A stretch of DNA of 64,000 nt from Streptosporangium sp. NBC_01756. Its GTDB lineage: Bacteria; Actinomycetota; Actinomycetes; Streptosporangiales; Streptosporangiaceae. The stretch is taken from assembly GCF_035917975.1 (NCBI RefSeq), contig NZ_CP109130.1, forward strand, positions 4,216,001 to 4,280,000. The letters run 5' to 3'. Shown here in pieces: positions 56,715-64,000 of this stretch. Within the stretch, counting starts at the first letter, position 1; each line of letters opens with the position of its first letter. The notes under the pieces are model-generated. The model saw only the letters and a program-made list of their open reading frames with translations, did no database searches and had not been told where the DNA came from. Both the position numbers and the translations under genes were made by a program.

Positions 56715-57152
56715 TCACGCTTGCCGAGCAAGGGACGGTTCGGCCTTGGCACTGCTGCTGCAGCCAGGATCGCTGAGTAGCAATGCCCTTGCGTCGAAAC
56801 CAGGATAACTGTCATTGAGCCGCCATTCGCCCGAGGTAGGGCCGCCGGGCGTGAGGATTTGGACCTGCGTCAGGCCCCCGCCGGACAGCCAGCCGCGGAG
56901 TCTTACGCAGTATCCCGGTCCGACGTAAAGATATGAGGTGTGCGGCCAGCCCGAATAGAGCCCGGCTGGAATCAGGGCATCGTAATGACCAGGTGTGTGA
57001 ACATGACTCACGTACCTCACGGCGCCGATTCCGTACGAGCCTGTATTGTGAACCTCGTTGGCTGTCGGTGAGGCCGCCGATGCGGCAGGTGGCACACTGG
57101 TCAGAATTCCAGCCGTAAGGGCAATCGCGGATGCCCATGTCGCCTTTTTCAT
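56715..57152 (-). CDS. Secreted small hypothetical protein
   Basis: A 145-residue protein with a classical signal peptide (MKKATWASAIALTAGILTSV, cleavage near ASA) and a mature part of about 115 residues. The mature part is rich in Gly, Tyr and Ser (VHNTGSYGIGAVRY, GHYDALIPAGLYSGW, YVGPGYCVRLRGW) with two Cys that could form one disulfide. The ribosome site AAAGAGG lies five bases before the ATG. It resembles small exported beta-proteins of actinobacteria; no family named. It sits between two mobile elements. Confidence 0.7.
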   Translation of the reverse strand: MKKATWASAIALTAGILTSVPPAASAASPTANEVHNTGSYGIGAVRYVSHVHTPGHYDALIPAGLYSGWPHTSYLYVGPGYCVRLRGWLSGGGLTQVQILTPGGPTSGEWRLNDSYPGFDARALLLSDPGCSSSAKAEPSLARQA

Positions 57153-57583
57153 TTTACCTCTTTCGTAACCTGTGACTTCCTGTTGGATCTGTCCTGTGAA
57201 AAACATGACCCGGAAAAGCTCCGGGATCGCGATTCGTGCTGCGCTGTACCTCCCTCCCGCTTGGCCAGACTCGTCGTCCCAGTGCTTGCCGGCCGCTGAT
57301 GCCCGCATTCGCACCGCATCGATAAAACGGCACTCATGGAACCGTGCCCAGACAATGCCTGTTCTGCTGATCGGCAACCTGACCCTGCGAATTTCGGCTC
57401 TCTTTCCGTGAAGAAACGGCTGTTGCGAGGAGCGTATCTTTGCGCTGTTGTGTCAGACAGGGCAACAACCGGGCATTGCGCGGACTTTCGAGATTCTCGC
57501 GCTGCGTACGCAGTTGGTATGCGTTGATTCTCAGGATCGTGACGAATGGCGTCCGGCAAGGTGCGGTCGACCGGGGTATGCGG
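57153..57583. other. Gap without a recognised gene
   Basis: 431 bases upstream of the secreted-protein gene. Base composition is less GC-rich than elsewhere, which suggests transferred DNA. No gene, strong hairpin or repeat recognised. Confidence 0.45.
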
Positions 57584-57916
57584 CAGGGCTCCCGGCCAAG
57601 TAGCGCTGATGTCCGTGATGTCCGGTGTCATTGCCGATCACCCCTGCCCTGGACCACCGGACGACCGTGACCTGCGGCTCGGCGCCTGTAGTTGCCGCCG
57701 AGTACGCCAGCCTGCTCGATCACCTGCGGCAGGTTCCCGATCCGCACCGGCAACGCCCCCCGCAACATGGCCGCCCTACGCAACCTCGCCATCGGCGCAC
57801 TACATCTGACCGGCGCGACCAACCTCGCCCAAGCCATCCGGCACCTCTCCCGAGACGCCACCCGCCTCCTGACCGTCCTCGGACTCATATGATCAACCGA
57901 CTTTGCCGGAACCCTG
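57584..57916 (+). mobile_element. Miniature, internally deleted ISAs1 derivative
   Basis: A 333-base element. Left end CAGGGCTCCCGGCCAAGTAG at 57584; the right end is the complement of CAGGGTTCCGGCAAAGTCGG and finishes at 57916. Between them about 40 codons read as a transposase N-terminus (VVAAEYASLLDHLRQVPDP), then a frame-shifted junction near CGCACCGG (about 57736-57743), then about 47 codons of C-terminus ([20 protein letters not shown] to TVLGLI-stop). About 1 kb of the gene is missing, leaving a non-autonomous, MITE-like unit. Confidence 0.75.
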
Positions 57917-58109
57917 GGATGTCCGCTCTGAACGGTCGTGCTGTCAGCGCTTCATATAAGCTGGCAGATGATTTCATCAAGGCGCGTATAAAATGCTTGA
58001 AAAAAGCATATTAATACAATTGTTTCAGTATTTTTCGGGGCCCGCTGTCCATGGCAGGAGGCATCACGACCGGTCCGGTCCGCCGGCGGACCGGAGAAGG
58101 GAGAGGGCC

Positions 58110-58592
58110 GTGAAAGTGGTGGTGCTCGCCGACACCCATGCGCCGCGGCGGTGGAAATCCTGTCCACCGGGGGTGGCCGAGTATCTACCGGGTGCGGATC
58201 TGATCCTGCACGCCGGTGACGCCTGCGTCGCCGGCGTGCTCGACGAACTGGCGGCCTACGCGCCGGTCCACGCCGTCAAGGGAAACAACGACGGACCCGA
58301 CATCACGGCACCCGAGACGCTCGAACTGGACCTCGACGGGCTGCGTGTGGGGATGATCCACGACAGCGGCCCGGCGAAGGGACGGCTCAGCCGGATGCGC
58401 CGCCGCTTCCCCGAAGCCGGCCTGGTGGTCTTCGGCCACTCCCATGTCCCGCTCGACGAAGACGACGACGGGCTGCGCATCTTCAACCCCGGGTCGCCGA
58501 CCGACCGGCGCCGCCAGCCACGGGGCACTCTGGGCCTGCTGCGGATCGAGCACGGCTCGCTCCTGGAGGCCAGGATCGTCCCGGTCACCTGA
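58110..58592 (+). CDS. YfcE-type metallophosphoesterase
   Basis: A 160-residue phosphodiesterase of the MJ0936/YfcE family. Metal ligands are visible in VVLADTHAP (Asp, His), LHAGDAC (Asp), GNNDGP (Asn, Asp), MIHDSGP (His) and VVFGHSHVP (His, His), in the usual order. GTG 58110 follows GGAGAAGGGAGAGG. It acts in the cytoplasm on phosphodiesters; substrate unknown. Confidence 0.9.
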   Translation: MKVVVLADTHAPRRWKSCPPGVAEYLPGADLILHAGDACVAGVLDELAAYAPVHAVKGNNDGPDITAPETLELDLDGLRVGMIHDSGPAKGRLSRMRRRFPEAGLVVFGHSHVPLDEDDDGLRIFNPGSPTDRRRQPRGTLGLLRIEHGSLLEARIVPVT

Positions 58593-58626
58593 CGGCGGTC
58601 CGGCGCGCGTCGCCTTCCCGTTTCCC

Positions 58627-59382
58627 TCAGGCCGGTTTGCGGGCCTCGATGAGGAACCGGGTCGTGTGCGCGAGGAAGGGGCCGTCGGTCTGGATGCGGT
58701 CGTGGAGGGCCCTGAGCTCGGTGCGGTAGCGGTCGACCGTGAAGTCCGGGACGGTCCAGATCACCTTCCGCAGGAAGTAGATCATGGCGCCGACATCATG
58801 GAACACGGCGCGCAGCGACTCCGGCCGGAGATCGACCACCTCCAGCCCGGCGGCCTCGGCCGCCGCCCTGGCCAGCTGGGGATCGCGTGCCGAACCGGCC
58901 GGTTGCGGGCCCATGAAGAACTCCGTCACCTCCGCCATGGTCCGAGGGCCGACCTGCTGGGAGAAGTACGTCCCTCCCGGCCGGAGCACACGTGAGATCT
59001 CCTGCCACCAGGTGGTCACCGGGTGGCGGCTGACCACCAGGTCGAAGACCCCGTCGCCGAACGGGAGCCGCGCCTCGTCACCGGTGCTGACCACCGCCAC
59101 GCCACGCGGACGCAGCCGTTCGCTCGCCCGGGCGACGTTCGGCGGCCAGGACTCCGTGGCGACGGTCAGCGGGGCGAACCGCGGCACCCCTGCCAGCACC
59201 TCCCCGCCGCCGGTCTCGACGTCCAGCGCGGCCGTCGCCTGCGCCATCCGCTCGCCCATGAGCCGCGCGTACCCCCAGGAGGGGCGCTCCTCGGTGGCAC
59301 GGCCGTCCAGCCACGAGAAGTCCCAGCCGTCGACGGAGACGGATTCGGCCTCGGCGACCAGCTCATCGAATGTCCGCTTCAT
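58627..59382 (-). CDS. Class I SAM-dependent methyltransferase
   Basis: A protein of about 251 residues with a degenerate SAM motif: ALDVETGGGEVLAG, then VVSTGDEARLPFGDGVFDLVVSRHP and EISRVLRPGGTYFSQQVGP. The C-terminal 100 residues carry YFLRKVIWTVPDF. It resembles small methyltransferases of antibiotic or lipid tailoring. ATG 59382 is given, but AAGG abuts it directly, and TTG 59391 is an alternative. Divergent from the MFS gene. Confidence 0.8.
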   Translation of the reverse strand: MKRTFDELVAEAESVSVDGWDFSWLDGRATEERPSWGYARLMGERMAQATAALDVETGGGEVLAGVPRFAPLTVATESWPPNVARASERLRPRGVAVVSTGDEARLPFGDGVFDLVVSRHPVTTWWQEISRVLRPGGTYFSQQVGPRTMAEVTEFFMGPQPAGSARDPQLARAAAEAAGLEVVDLRPESLRAVFHDVGAMIYFLRKVIWTVPDFTVDRYRTELRALHDRIQTDGPFLAHTTRFLIEARKPA

Positions 59383-59510
59383 CCTTTCCAAGCTGTCAGG
59401 TGCCTGCGAGGTTGTCCAACGAGATTCCGCACGTCCGGATATTGACGCGACATTCCTGCCGGTAGGCGGGAGGATGGAGCCTCTTCTGGTGTTCCGTGAG
59501 GAGTCGGCAG

Positions 59511-60785
59511 GTGCAGAGTTACCGTCGCGATCTCGACATGCTCCGGGATCGGCGTTTCACCCTGCTGCTCGCCACCCGGACCATCTCGATGCTGGGCAGC
59601 TCCTTCGCGCCCGTGGCCCTCGCCTTCGGCGTCCTCGGGCTGCCCGGCTCGACGGCCACGACGCTGTCGGTGGTCCTGGCCGCCGAGGCGGTGCCGATGG
59701 TGGCGTTCATGCTCGTGGGCGGAGTGATCGCGGACCGGCTGCCCCGGCACCGGGTGATGATGGCCGGAGAGGTGCTCAACGCGGTGGCGTTCGCCTGTCT
59801 CGCCGCGATGCTGCTCACCGGATGGACCCCGCTCCCCGCCCTGATGACGGCGGCGGCGGTCACCGGCATCGCGATGGCGGTCTTCTTCCCCGCCCTGACC
59901 GGGATCATCCCCGACGTCGTCCCCGCCGACCGGCTGCAGACCGCCAACGCCGTACTGGGGCTGGGCGCCAACGGCGCGCGCGTCGCCGGGCTCGTGCTGA
60001 GCGGGGCCACGGTGGTCCTGCTCGGTGGCGGCTGGGCGCTGGCCGTCAGCGCCCTCATGTTCGCCGTGGCGGCCGTGCTCGTCGCCGCGCTGCGGCTCAC
60101 CCCGGCGGAGCGCGGTGCGGCCGGGAACCACTCCGTCATCGCGGACCTGCGCGACGGCTGGCGGGAATTCGTCTCCCGGCAGTGGCTGTGGGTGGTCGTC
60201 GCGCAGTTCTCCGTGCTGGTGATGGCCGTCCAGGCGGCGCACGGCGTGCTCGGACCGCTGGTGGCCAAAGAGCACCTGGGCGGGGCGCCCGCCTGGTCGG
60301 CGGTCCTGGCGGGTGAGGCGGTCGGCATGATCGGTGGCGTCTTCATCGCGATGCGGCTACGGCCCCGCCGTCCCATCCTGCTGGGCACGGTCCTCACCGT
60401 GCCCACCGCCCTGCCGTACCTGCTGCTCGGTCTGGGGGCCCCGCTGTGGACGGTCGTCCTCGGCGCGGTCGTCATGGGTGTCTGCTTCGACATCTTCGGG
60501 GTGCTGTGGAGCACCACGATGCAGCGGGAGATTCCCCCCGAGTCCCTGTCGCGGGTCAGTTCCTACGATGCCCTCGGCTCTCTGATGTTCGGCCCGGTGG
60601 GCCTGCTGGTGGCCGGGCCGCTGGCGATCACGATCGGTCCACGGGCCGCGCTGCTCGGATGTGCCGCGGTCGTCGTCCTGGCCTCCCTGGCCGCGCTGCT
60701 CTCCCCGGGAGTCCGCCGGCTCCAGGCCCCGGAAGCCCGCGGGCTCCGAGCCCCGGAGCTCGCGGAGAAGGCCCTGTCCCACTGA
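59511..60785 (+). CDS. MFS transporter (enterobactin/drug exporter-like)
   Basis: A 424-residue permease with 12 hydrophobic helices. The intracellular loop 2-3 carries the MFS motif D-R-L-P-R-H-R (GGVIADRLPRHRVMM), and the centre has a charged loop (LTPAERGAAGNHSVIADLRDGWREF). It resembles the exporters of the EntS/MefA type. GTG 59511 has GAGGAG eight bases upstream; an earlier GTG at 59496 does not. C-terminal tail has repeated LQAPEA/LRAPE. Confidence 0.85.
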   Translation: MQSYRRDLDMLRDRRFTLLLATRTISMLGSSFAPVALAFGVLGLPGSTATTLSVVLAAEAVPMVAFMLVGGVIADRLPRHRVMMAGEVLNAVAFACLAAMLLTGWTPLPALMTAAAVTGIAMAVFFPALTGIIPDVVPADRLQTANAVLGLGANGARVAGLVLSGATVVLLGGGWALAVSALMFAVAAVLVAALRLTPAERGAAGNHSVIADLRDGWREFVSRQWLWVVVAQFSVLVMAVQAAHGVLGPLVAKEHLGGAPAWSAVLAGEAVGMIGGVFIAMRLRPRRPILLGTVLTVPTALPYLLLGLGAPLWTVVLGAVVMGVCFDIFGVLWSTTMQREIPPESLSRVSSYDALGSLMFGPVGLLVAGPLAITIGPRAALLGCAAVVVLASLAALLSPGVRRLQAPEARGLRAPELAEKALSH

Positions 60786-60813
60786 CGCCGCGGCCCGGAC
60801 CCGACGACGCGGA

Positions 60814-61872
60814 TCAGTAGGCCAGGACGCGGTCGGTGTAGCGCTTGATCAGGAAAGCCGACTTGAACTTGGGGAAGGCGACCGTCTTCACGTCGCCGTC
60901 GGAGGTGTAGCGCTCGTCACGGTTCGTCTTCAGCCAGTCGAGCCAGGCGGTGGAGCAGAACTTCGCGCAGTCGCCGGTCTTGTCCATCGAGCGGATGCGC
61001 GGGATGCCGAGCGGGTCGAACTTCTTGTTGAACGGCGACAGCGCGGGGGTGTACCCGGCGAGGAACACTCCGCCGTAGTTGTAGGAGACGCCTCCGGAGG
61101 TGCCCTTGAGGCCCCACTGCTTGGTACTCGGCTGGTTGCCGTACGGCAGTGCCAGCGTGACCGGGTTGGTGTTGATCAGCTTGGTGATGAGTTCGTGGCC
61201 CGCGACGATTTCGGCGTTGACCTGCTTCTCCGGCTTGCCGCCCAGGCTCTTGTGGTCGCGGGTGTGGTTGCCGATGTCGAAGCCCTTGTCGCGGAGCCAG
61301 GTCAACATCTCGGTCTGCTCTTCCGGGGTCGTCTTCCCGAACAGGTCACGCGTCACGTAGAACGTGGCCACCGGGCGGAACCCCGGATGGGTCTTGGCGA
61401 CGTCCTGGAGGATGGCGACGGCCGTGCCCGGCTTGGGAACGCCCATCCCGTCCAGGGCGAACTGCGACGGGGAGGAGTCGTCGAAGGTGAGGACGACCGG
61501 GTGCCGTCCCGCGGGGATGTCGATCCGGCCGCTGACATACTCGGCCGCGGTGATCGGGACGTAGTCCTCCTTGGCCAGCCGTTCCAGTTCGGTGCGGAAC
61601 TGCTGGGGGGTGCGGTCGTCCTGGGTGCCCGGTTTGTCGATCACCCGGTGGTACATGAGCACGGGGATCTCGCCCAGCTCGTTGGCGCGGATCTTCGCGG
61701 CCGCCGCCAGTTTCGATTTGAGAAGGGCCGCCTGCCCTGCTGCGGACGCCTTGGCGGCGGCGATACCGGCGTCTTTCTTGGCTTGTGGATCTTCACTCTG
61801 TGCGCACCCGGCGAGCACGACACCCGCCGTCACGGCCACCACGCCGATCCGGCTCACCCTCAGTAGGCCCAT
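60814..61872 (-). CDS. Polysaccharide deacetylase-family lipoprotein
   Basis: A 352-residue lipoprotein. The signal peptide ends with the lipobox L-A-G-C (Cys23), followed by an Ala/Lys-rich linker. The NodB fold shows IPVLMYHRVI, the metal-site Asp pair of VVLTFDDSSPSQ and the His pair of NHTRDHKSL. This enzyme class removes acetyl groups from cell-wall or other glycans outside the membrane. ATG 61872 was chosen for the signal peptide; GGGGGATTCG precedes it. Convergent with the MFS gene. Confidence 0.85.
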   Translation of the reverse strand: MGLLRVSRIGVVAVTAGVVLAGCAQSEDPQAKKDAGIAAAKASAAGQAALLKSKLAAAAKIRANELGEIPVLMYHRVIDKPGTQDDRTPQQFRTELERLAKEDYVPITAAEYVSGRIDIPAGRHPVVLTFDDSSPSQFALDGMGVPKPGTAVAILQDVAKTHPGFRPVATFYVTRDLFGKTTPEEQTEMLTWLRDKGFDIGNHTRDHKSLGGKPEKQVNAEIVAGHELITKLINTNPVTLALPYGNQPSTKQWGLKGTSGGVSYNYGGVFLAGYTPALSPFNKKFDPLGIPRIRSMDKTGDCAKFCSTAWLDWLKTNRDERYTSDGDVKTVAFPKFKSAFLIKRYTDRVLAY

Positions 61873-62072
61873 CGAATCCCCCCAGAGCACAGACGTTAAG
61901 ATCCTTATCCCCGCTGACCTGCGGATCGATCTCCGACTTAGGCAAAGGCTTCATACCTGGACGACAGGATCCACAGTCTCGGAGGACAGCTCACCGCTGC
62001 CCGAGGGCGGGCTTCCCGGGAACACGGGCCCGGCCCCGCGGGCCGCTCCGGAAGCGGGGCGACGGCGGCTCC

Positions 62073-62152
62073 ACGGGCGTTCCCGGACGGACACGGGCGT
62101 TCCCGGACGGACACGGATGTTCCCGGACGGACACCGGCGTTCCCGGATGGAC
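62073..62152. repeat. Four tandem 20-base repeats
   Basis: Units beginning ACGGGCGTTC at 62073 and 62093, ACGGATGTTC at 62113 and ACCGGCGTTC at 62133, each 20 bases and ending CGGACGGAC or CGGATGGAC. They lie in the 360-base gene-free gap 61873-62232. Confidence 0.85.
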
Positions 62153-62277
62153 ATCGGAGGGACAGGCTTCGGATAAGTCGGTAATGAGGTAAATTTCTCG
62201 ATCACGAACCGGCCGTTCGCGCAGATGCCATCGTGCCGGGAGATGTCCCCAAGCTGGTGAGCTGGAGGTCGAGGGCC

Positions 62278-62781
62278 ATGGACGCGGACCTAACCGCGTG
62301 GGAGCAGCGCAGCTCAGCACGGGTGGTGTCCCCCGTTCAGCCCCGCAAACTGGCGAAGGTGCCTTTCGTCGAGCTGGCGGACGGGCGGCTGCAGGGCGTC
62401 GTGTCCAGCGGCTCGGACATCGCCCGCGTATACGTCTCATCGGTCACCGCCGGAACCCACACCTACAACTGCAGCACCAACAACAACCGTCCGTGCGGCG
62501 GGCTGTACGGCGCACCGTGCAAGCACCTGCAGGCGCTCATCGCGGAGGCCGTGCTGCAGTACGGCATCGGCCGTGTCGCCCGCTACCTGCGTGTCGACGT
62601 CAGCGACGGCACGTCATCCGGGGCCGAGCTGGCGAGCCGTCTGGGCGGCGGGCCCGAGCGCACCCCGGCGGCCGTCGTGTTCAGCCGGTTCCTCCGCCAT
62701 CTGGCCTACCTGGAGCTGCCGGACACCACCGAGCCCATCGCGGAGCTGCACTGGTTCCCGGCCACGGAGGCGGTCCGCTGA
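62278..62781 (+). CDS. Small protein with SWIM-like Cys/His cluster
   Basis: A 167-residue protein with C-x7-C-x7-C-x-H (Cys65, Cys73, Cys81, His83 in CSTNNNRPCGGLYGAPCKHL), a variant of the SWIM zinc-finger arrangement. A strand-rich N-terminus (PFVELADGRLQGVVSSG) and a helical C-terminus flank it. ATG 62278 has GGAGGT nine bases upstream. It stops at TGATG, sharing one base with the next gene's ATG, so the two are coupled. SWIM proteins bind DNA or protein; partner unknown. Confidence 0.65.
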   Translation: MDADLTAWEQRSSARVVSPVQPRKLAKVPFVELADGRLQGVVSSGSDIARVYVSSVTAGTHTYNCSTNNNRPCGGLYGAPCKHLQALIAEAVLQYGIGRVARYLRVDVSDGTSSGAELASRLGGGPERTPAAVVFSRFLRHLAYLELPDTTEPIAELHWFPATEAVR

Positions 62782-64000
62782 TGCTCGGCGTGCAACTGGC
62801 CGAACTCCTCGACGGCGCCCCGTCGGGAGTCGGGGAGGCCCTCGACCTGGTGACGGGCTTCGACGACGCCCTCGTGCACGGGTTCGCCCGGCTCGGCGAG
62901 GAGCGTGCCGCGGCACTGGCCGCGCTGGCCGGAGCCCTGGCGGCCGGCCCGCTGGGCGGATCGGCGGGTGAGGCGGCCGGGAAGATCGCCGCCGGTTCGA
63001 TCGCCGAGGAGCATCTGACGGCACTGGCCGGTGGGCGGGCCGCACTGTTCGGCGCGGTGCACGACGCCCTGCTCAGCCGCCTGGACACCTCGCTGGGGCG
63101 GACCCGGGTGCCATGGGAAGAACCGGTGCCGCCGGTGTCGTCGGCGGCCGGGGCGGAGAACCTGCTCGGCGGGTGCCGATCCTGGCTCCACGAGCTGGCC
63201 ATCGCCGGCTGGCGAGGCGTCGACCACGACCTCGTCTCCGCCTCGGGCCAGGCGATCGAGGCGCTGCTGGCCGAACCCGGCCTGCGTCGGCTGGCGGTGC
63301 TGCTCGACGGCCTGGCGGCCGAACTGCGGGCGTCGTGCCCGGTCGAGGCGGCGGATCGGCTGCCCGCCCGGAGATGGGCCGACCTGTGGACGCGAGCGCT
63401 GCTGCTGTCGCAGCCGGGTGGCCGGTACGGCGGTCCCGGGGCCGCCGGCACGGTGTCGGGTCGGCTTCTGATCCTCGGCGTCGACGTGCACGAGCACGAC
63501 ACCGCGGTGCAGATGCAGGTCCACGGCATCCTGGAGCCCGGCGGTGGCACGCCGTCCCGGCTGGTGCGCACGAGCGTCGCCGCCGCGAAGGTGGACACGA
63601 TCGTCGGCCCGTCGCTGTGGCGGCTGCTGAGCGGGTTCCCGGTGCTGCTCGGCGCGCTGGCGGAGCACCGCAGCCTGGACGTCACGGACCTCCCTCTGCT
63701 GGGCAGCGGCGACCTGGTGTGGCACGACGACCGGGCCCGCGCGGGCGAGCCCGTCGATCCGTTCGCCGCCGCCCGGGTCCAGCTCGCCGGCGCGCTCGCC
63801 CCGGCGGTGCCGCCCCTGGACCGCCACCCGGTGCGCATCGCCGAACCCGTGCTGGTGGAGGGCTACACGGTGACCACCGGGAAGGACTCCGCCGCGGTCA
63901 CGCTGGACCTGGACGGGAACACCCTCACCGTCGACACCGACCGCCTGCCCGCCTGCGGCCCGCTCACGCCCGCGCTGGTGGCCGCCTCCTCCGCCTGTAT
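62781..64000 (+). CDS. Large hypothetical protein, 3' end outside window
   Basis: From ATG 62781 the frame stays open to the last base (over 406 codons). It begins M-L-G-V-Q-L-A-E-L-L. It is Ala/Leu-rich and helical for about 180 residues (FARLGEERAAALAALAGALA). Later it becomes strand-rich with RLLILGVDVHEHDTAVQMQV and VWHDDRARAGEP. No family recognised. Third-position G+C is very high throughout, as for its neighbours. It is coupled to the Cys/His gene and may belong with SWIM/MoxR/VWA-type clusters, which is only a guess. Confidence 0.75.
   Translation, partial: MLGVQLAELLDGAPSGVGEALDLVTGFDDALVHGFARLGEERAAALAALAGALAAGPLGGSAGEAAGKIAAGSIAEEHLTALAGGRAALFGAVHDALLSRLDTSLGRTRVPWEEPVPPVSSAAGAENLLGGCRSWLHELAIAGWRGVDHDLVSASGQAIEALLAEPGLRRLAVLLDGLAAELRASCPVEAADRLPARRWADLWTRALLLSQPGGRYGGPGAAGTVSGRLLILGVDVHEHDTAVQMQVHGILEPGGGTPSRLVRTSVAAAKVDTIVGPSLWRLLSGFPVLLGALAEHRSLDVTDLPLLGSGDLVWHDDRARAGEPVDPFAAARVQLAGALAPAVPPLDRHPVRIAEPVLVEGYTVTTGKDSAAVTLDLDGNTLTVDTDRLPACGPLTPALVAASSAC

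Overview
The window is high-GC actinobacterial chromosome centred on the replication origin. Gene content and order (pcnA/cca, DUF6049, murJ, sigM, anti-sigma, trxB, trxA, then parB-parA-rsmG-khpB-yidC-yidD-rnpA-rpmH, dnaA, oriC, dnaN, gnd, recF, dciA-like, gyrB, gyrA, DUF3566, tRNA-Ile) match the conserved actinobacterial origin region. Frequent GTG/TTG starts, the 6-phosphogluconate dehydrogenase between dnaN and recF, and the accessory genes (AfsR-like regulator, XRE-TPR regulator, YbaB/WXG100-like cluster) suggest Streptosporangiales, possibly a Streptosporangium-like organism. That assignment is inference.

Layout. 1-2.1 kb: end of an MFS transporter and a CCA-adding enzyme. 2.2-11.4 kb: YbaK-like protein, DUF6049 exported protein, MurJ lipid II flippase, a membrane pseudokinase, the SigM/anti-SigM pair, thioredoxin reductase and thioredoxin. 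11.7-16.5 kb: GNAT, aminotransferase, D-Ala-D-Ala-ligase-like protein, threonine aldolase. 16.5-17.2 kb: non-coding, with three perfect parS sites and one near-perfect site set in degenerate tandem repeats. 17.2-22.6 kb, minus strand: parB, parA, rsmG, khpB, yidC, yidD, rnpA, rpmH. 22.6-25.5 kb: dnaA with DnaA-box clusters on both sides; oriC lies between dnaA and dnaN. 25.5-36.3 kb: dnaN, BKACE enzyme, gnd, recF, DciA-like protein, gyrB, gyrA, DUF3566 protein, tRNA-Ile(GAT).

Right of the tRNA the window becomes accessory. 36.4-51.1 kb: small unknown genes with a divergent XRE-TPR regulator, a large AfsR/LuxR-type ATPase regulator converging on a DrrAB-type ABC exporter, a two-component locus whose sensor kinase is internally deleted, and a three-gene WXG100-like/YbaB cluster. 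51.3-54.8 kb: gene remnants, a membrane gene behind three operator-like repeats, and a MerR/methyltransferase divergent pair. 54.9-57.9 kb: an IS-rich patch with a complete ISAs1-family element (18-bp inverted repeats, 10-bp target duplication) beside an older ISAs1 remnant, a secreted small protein, and a 333-bp internally deleted ISAs1 derivative. 58.1-64 kb: phosphoesterase, methyltransferase, MFS exporter, lipoprotein polysaccharide deacetylase, a Cys/His small protein, and a long open frame running off the window.

How the genes work together: origin firing (dnaA/oriC/dnaN/dciA-like), origin segregation (parAB/parS), supercoiling (gyrBA), membrane insertion (yidC/yidD/khpB) and cell-wall precursor export (murJ plus pseudokinase) sit together. 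The best candidates for unusual biology are the parS-repeat array, DnaA boxes written into the DnaA linker codons, the split MurJ/pseudokinase module, the GyrA Gly at the quinolone-contact Asp position, the sensor-kinase deletion, and the miniature ISAs1 element.
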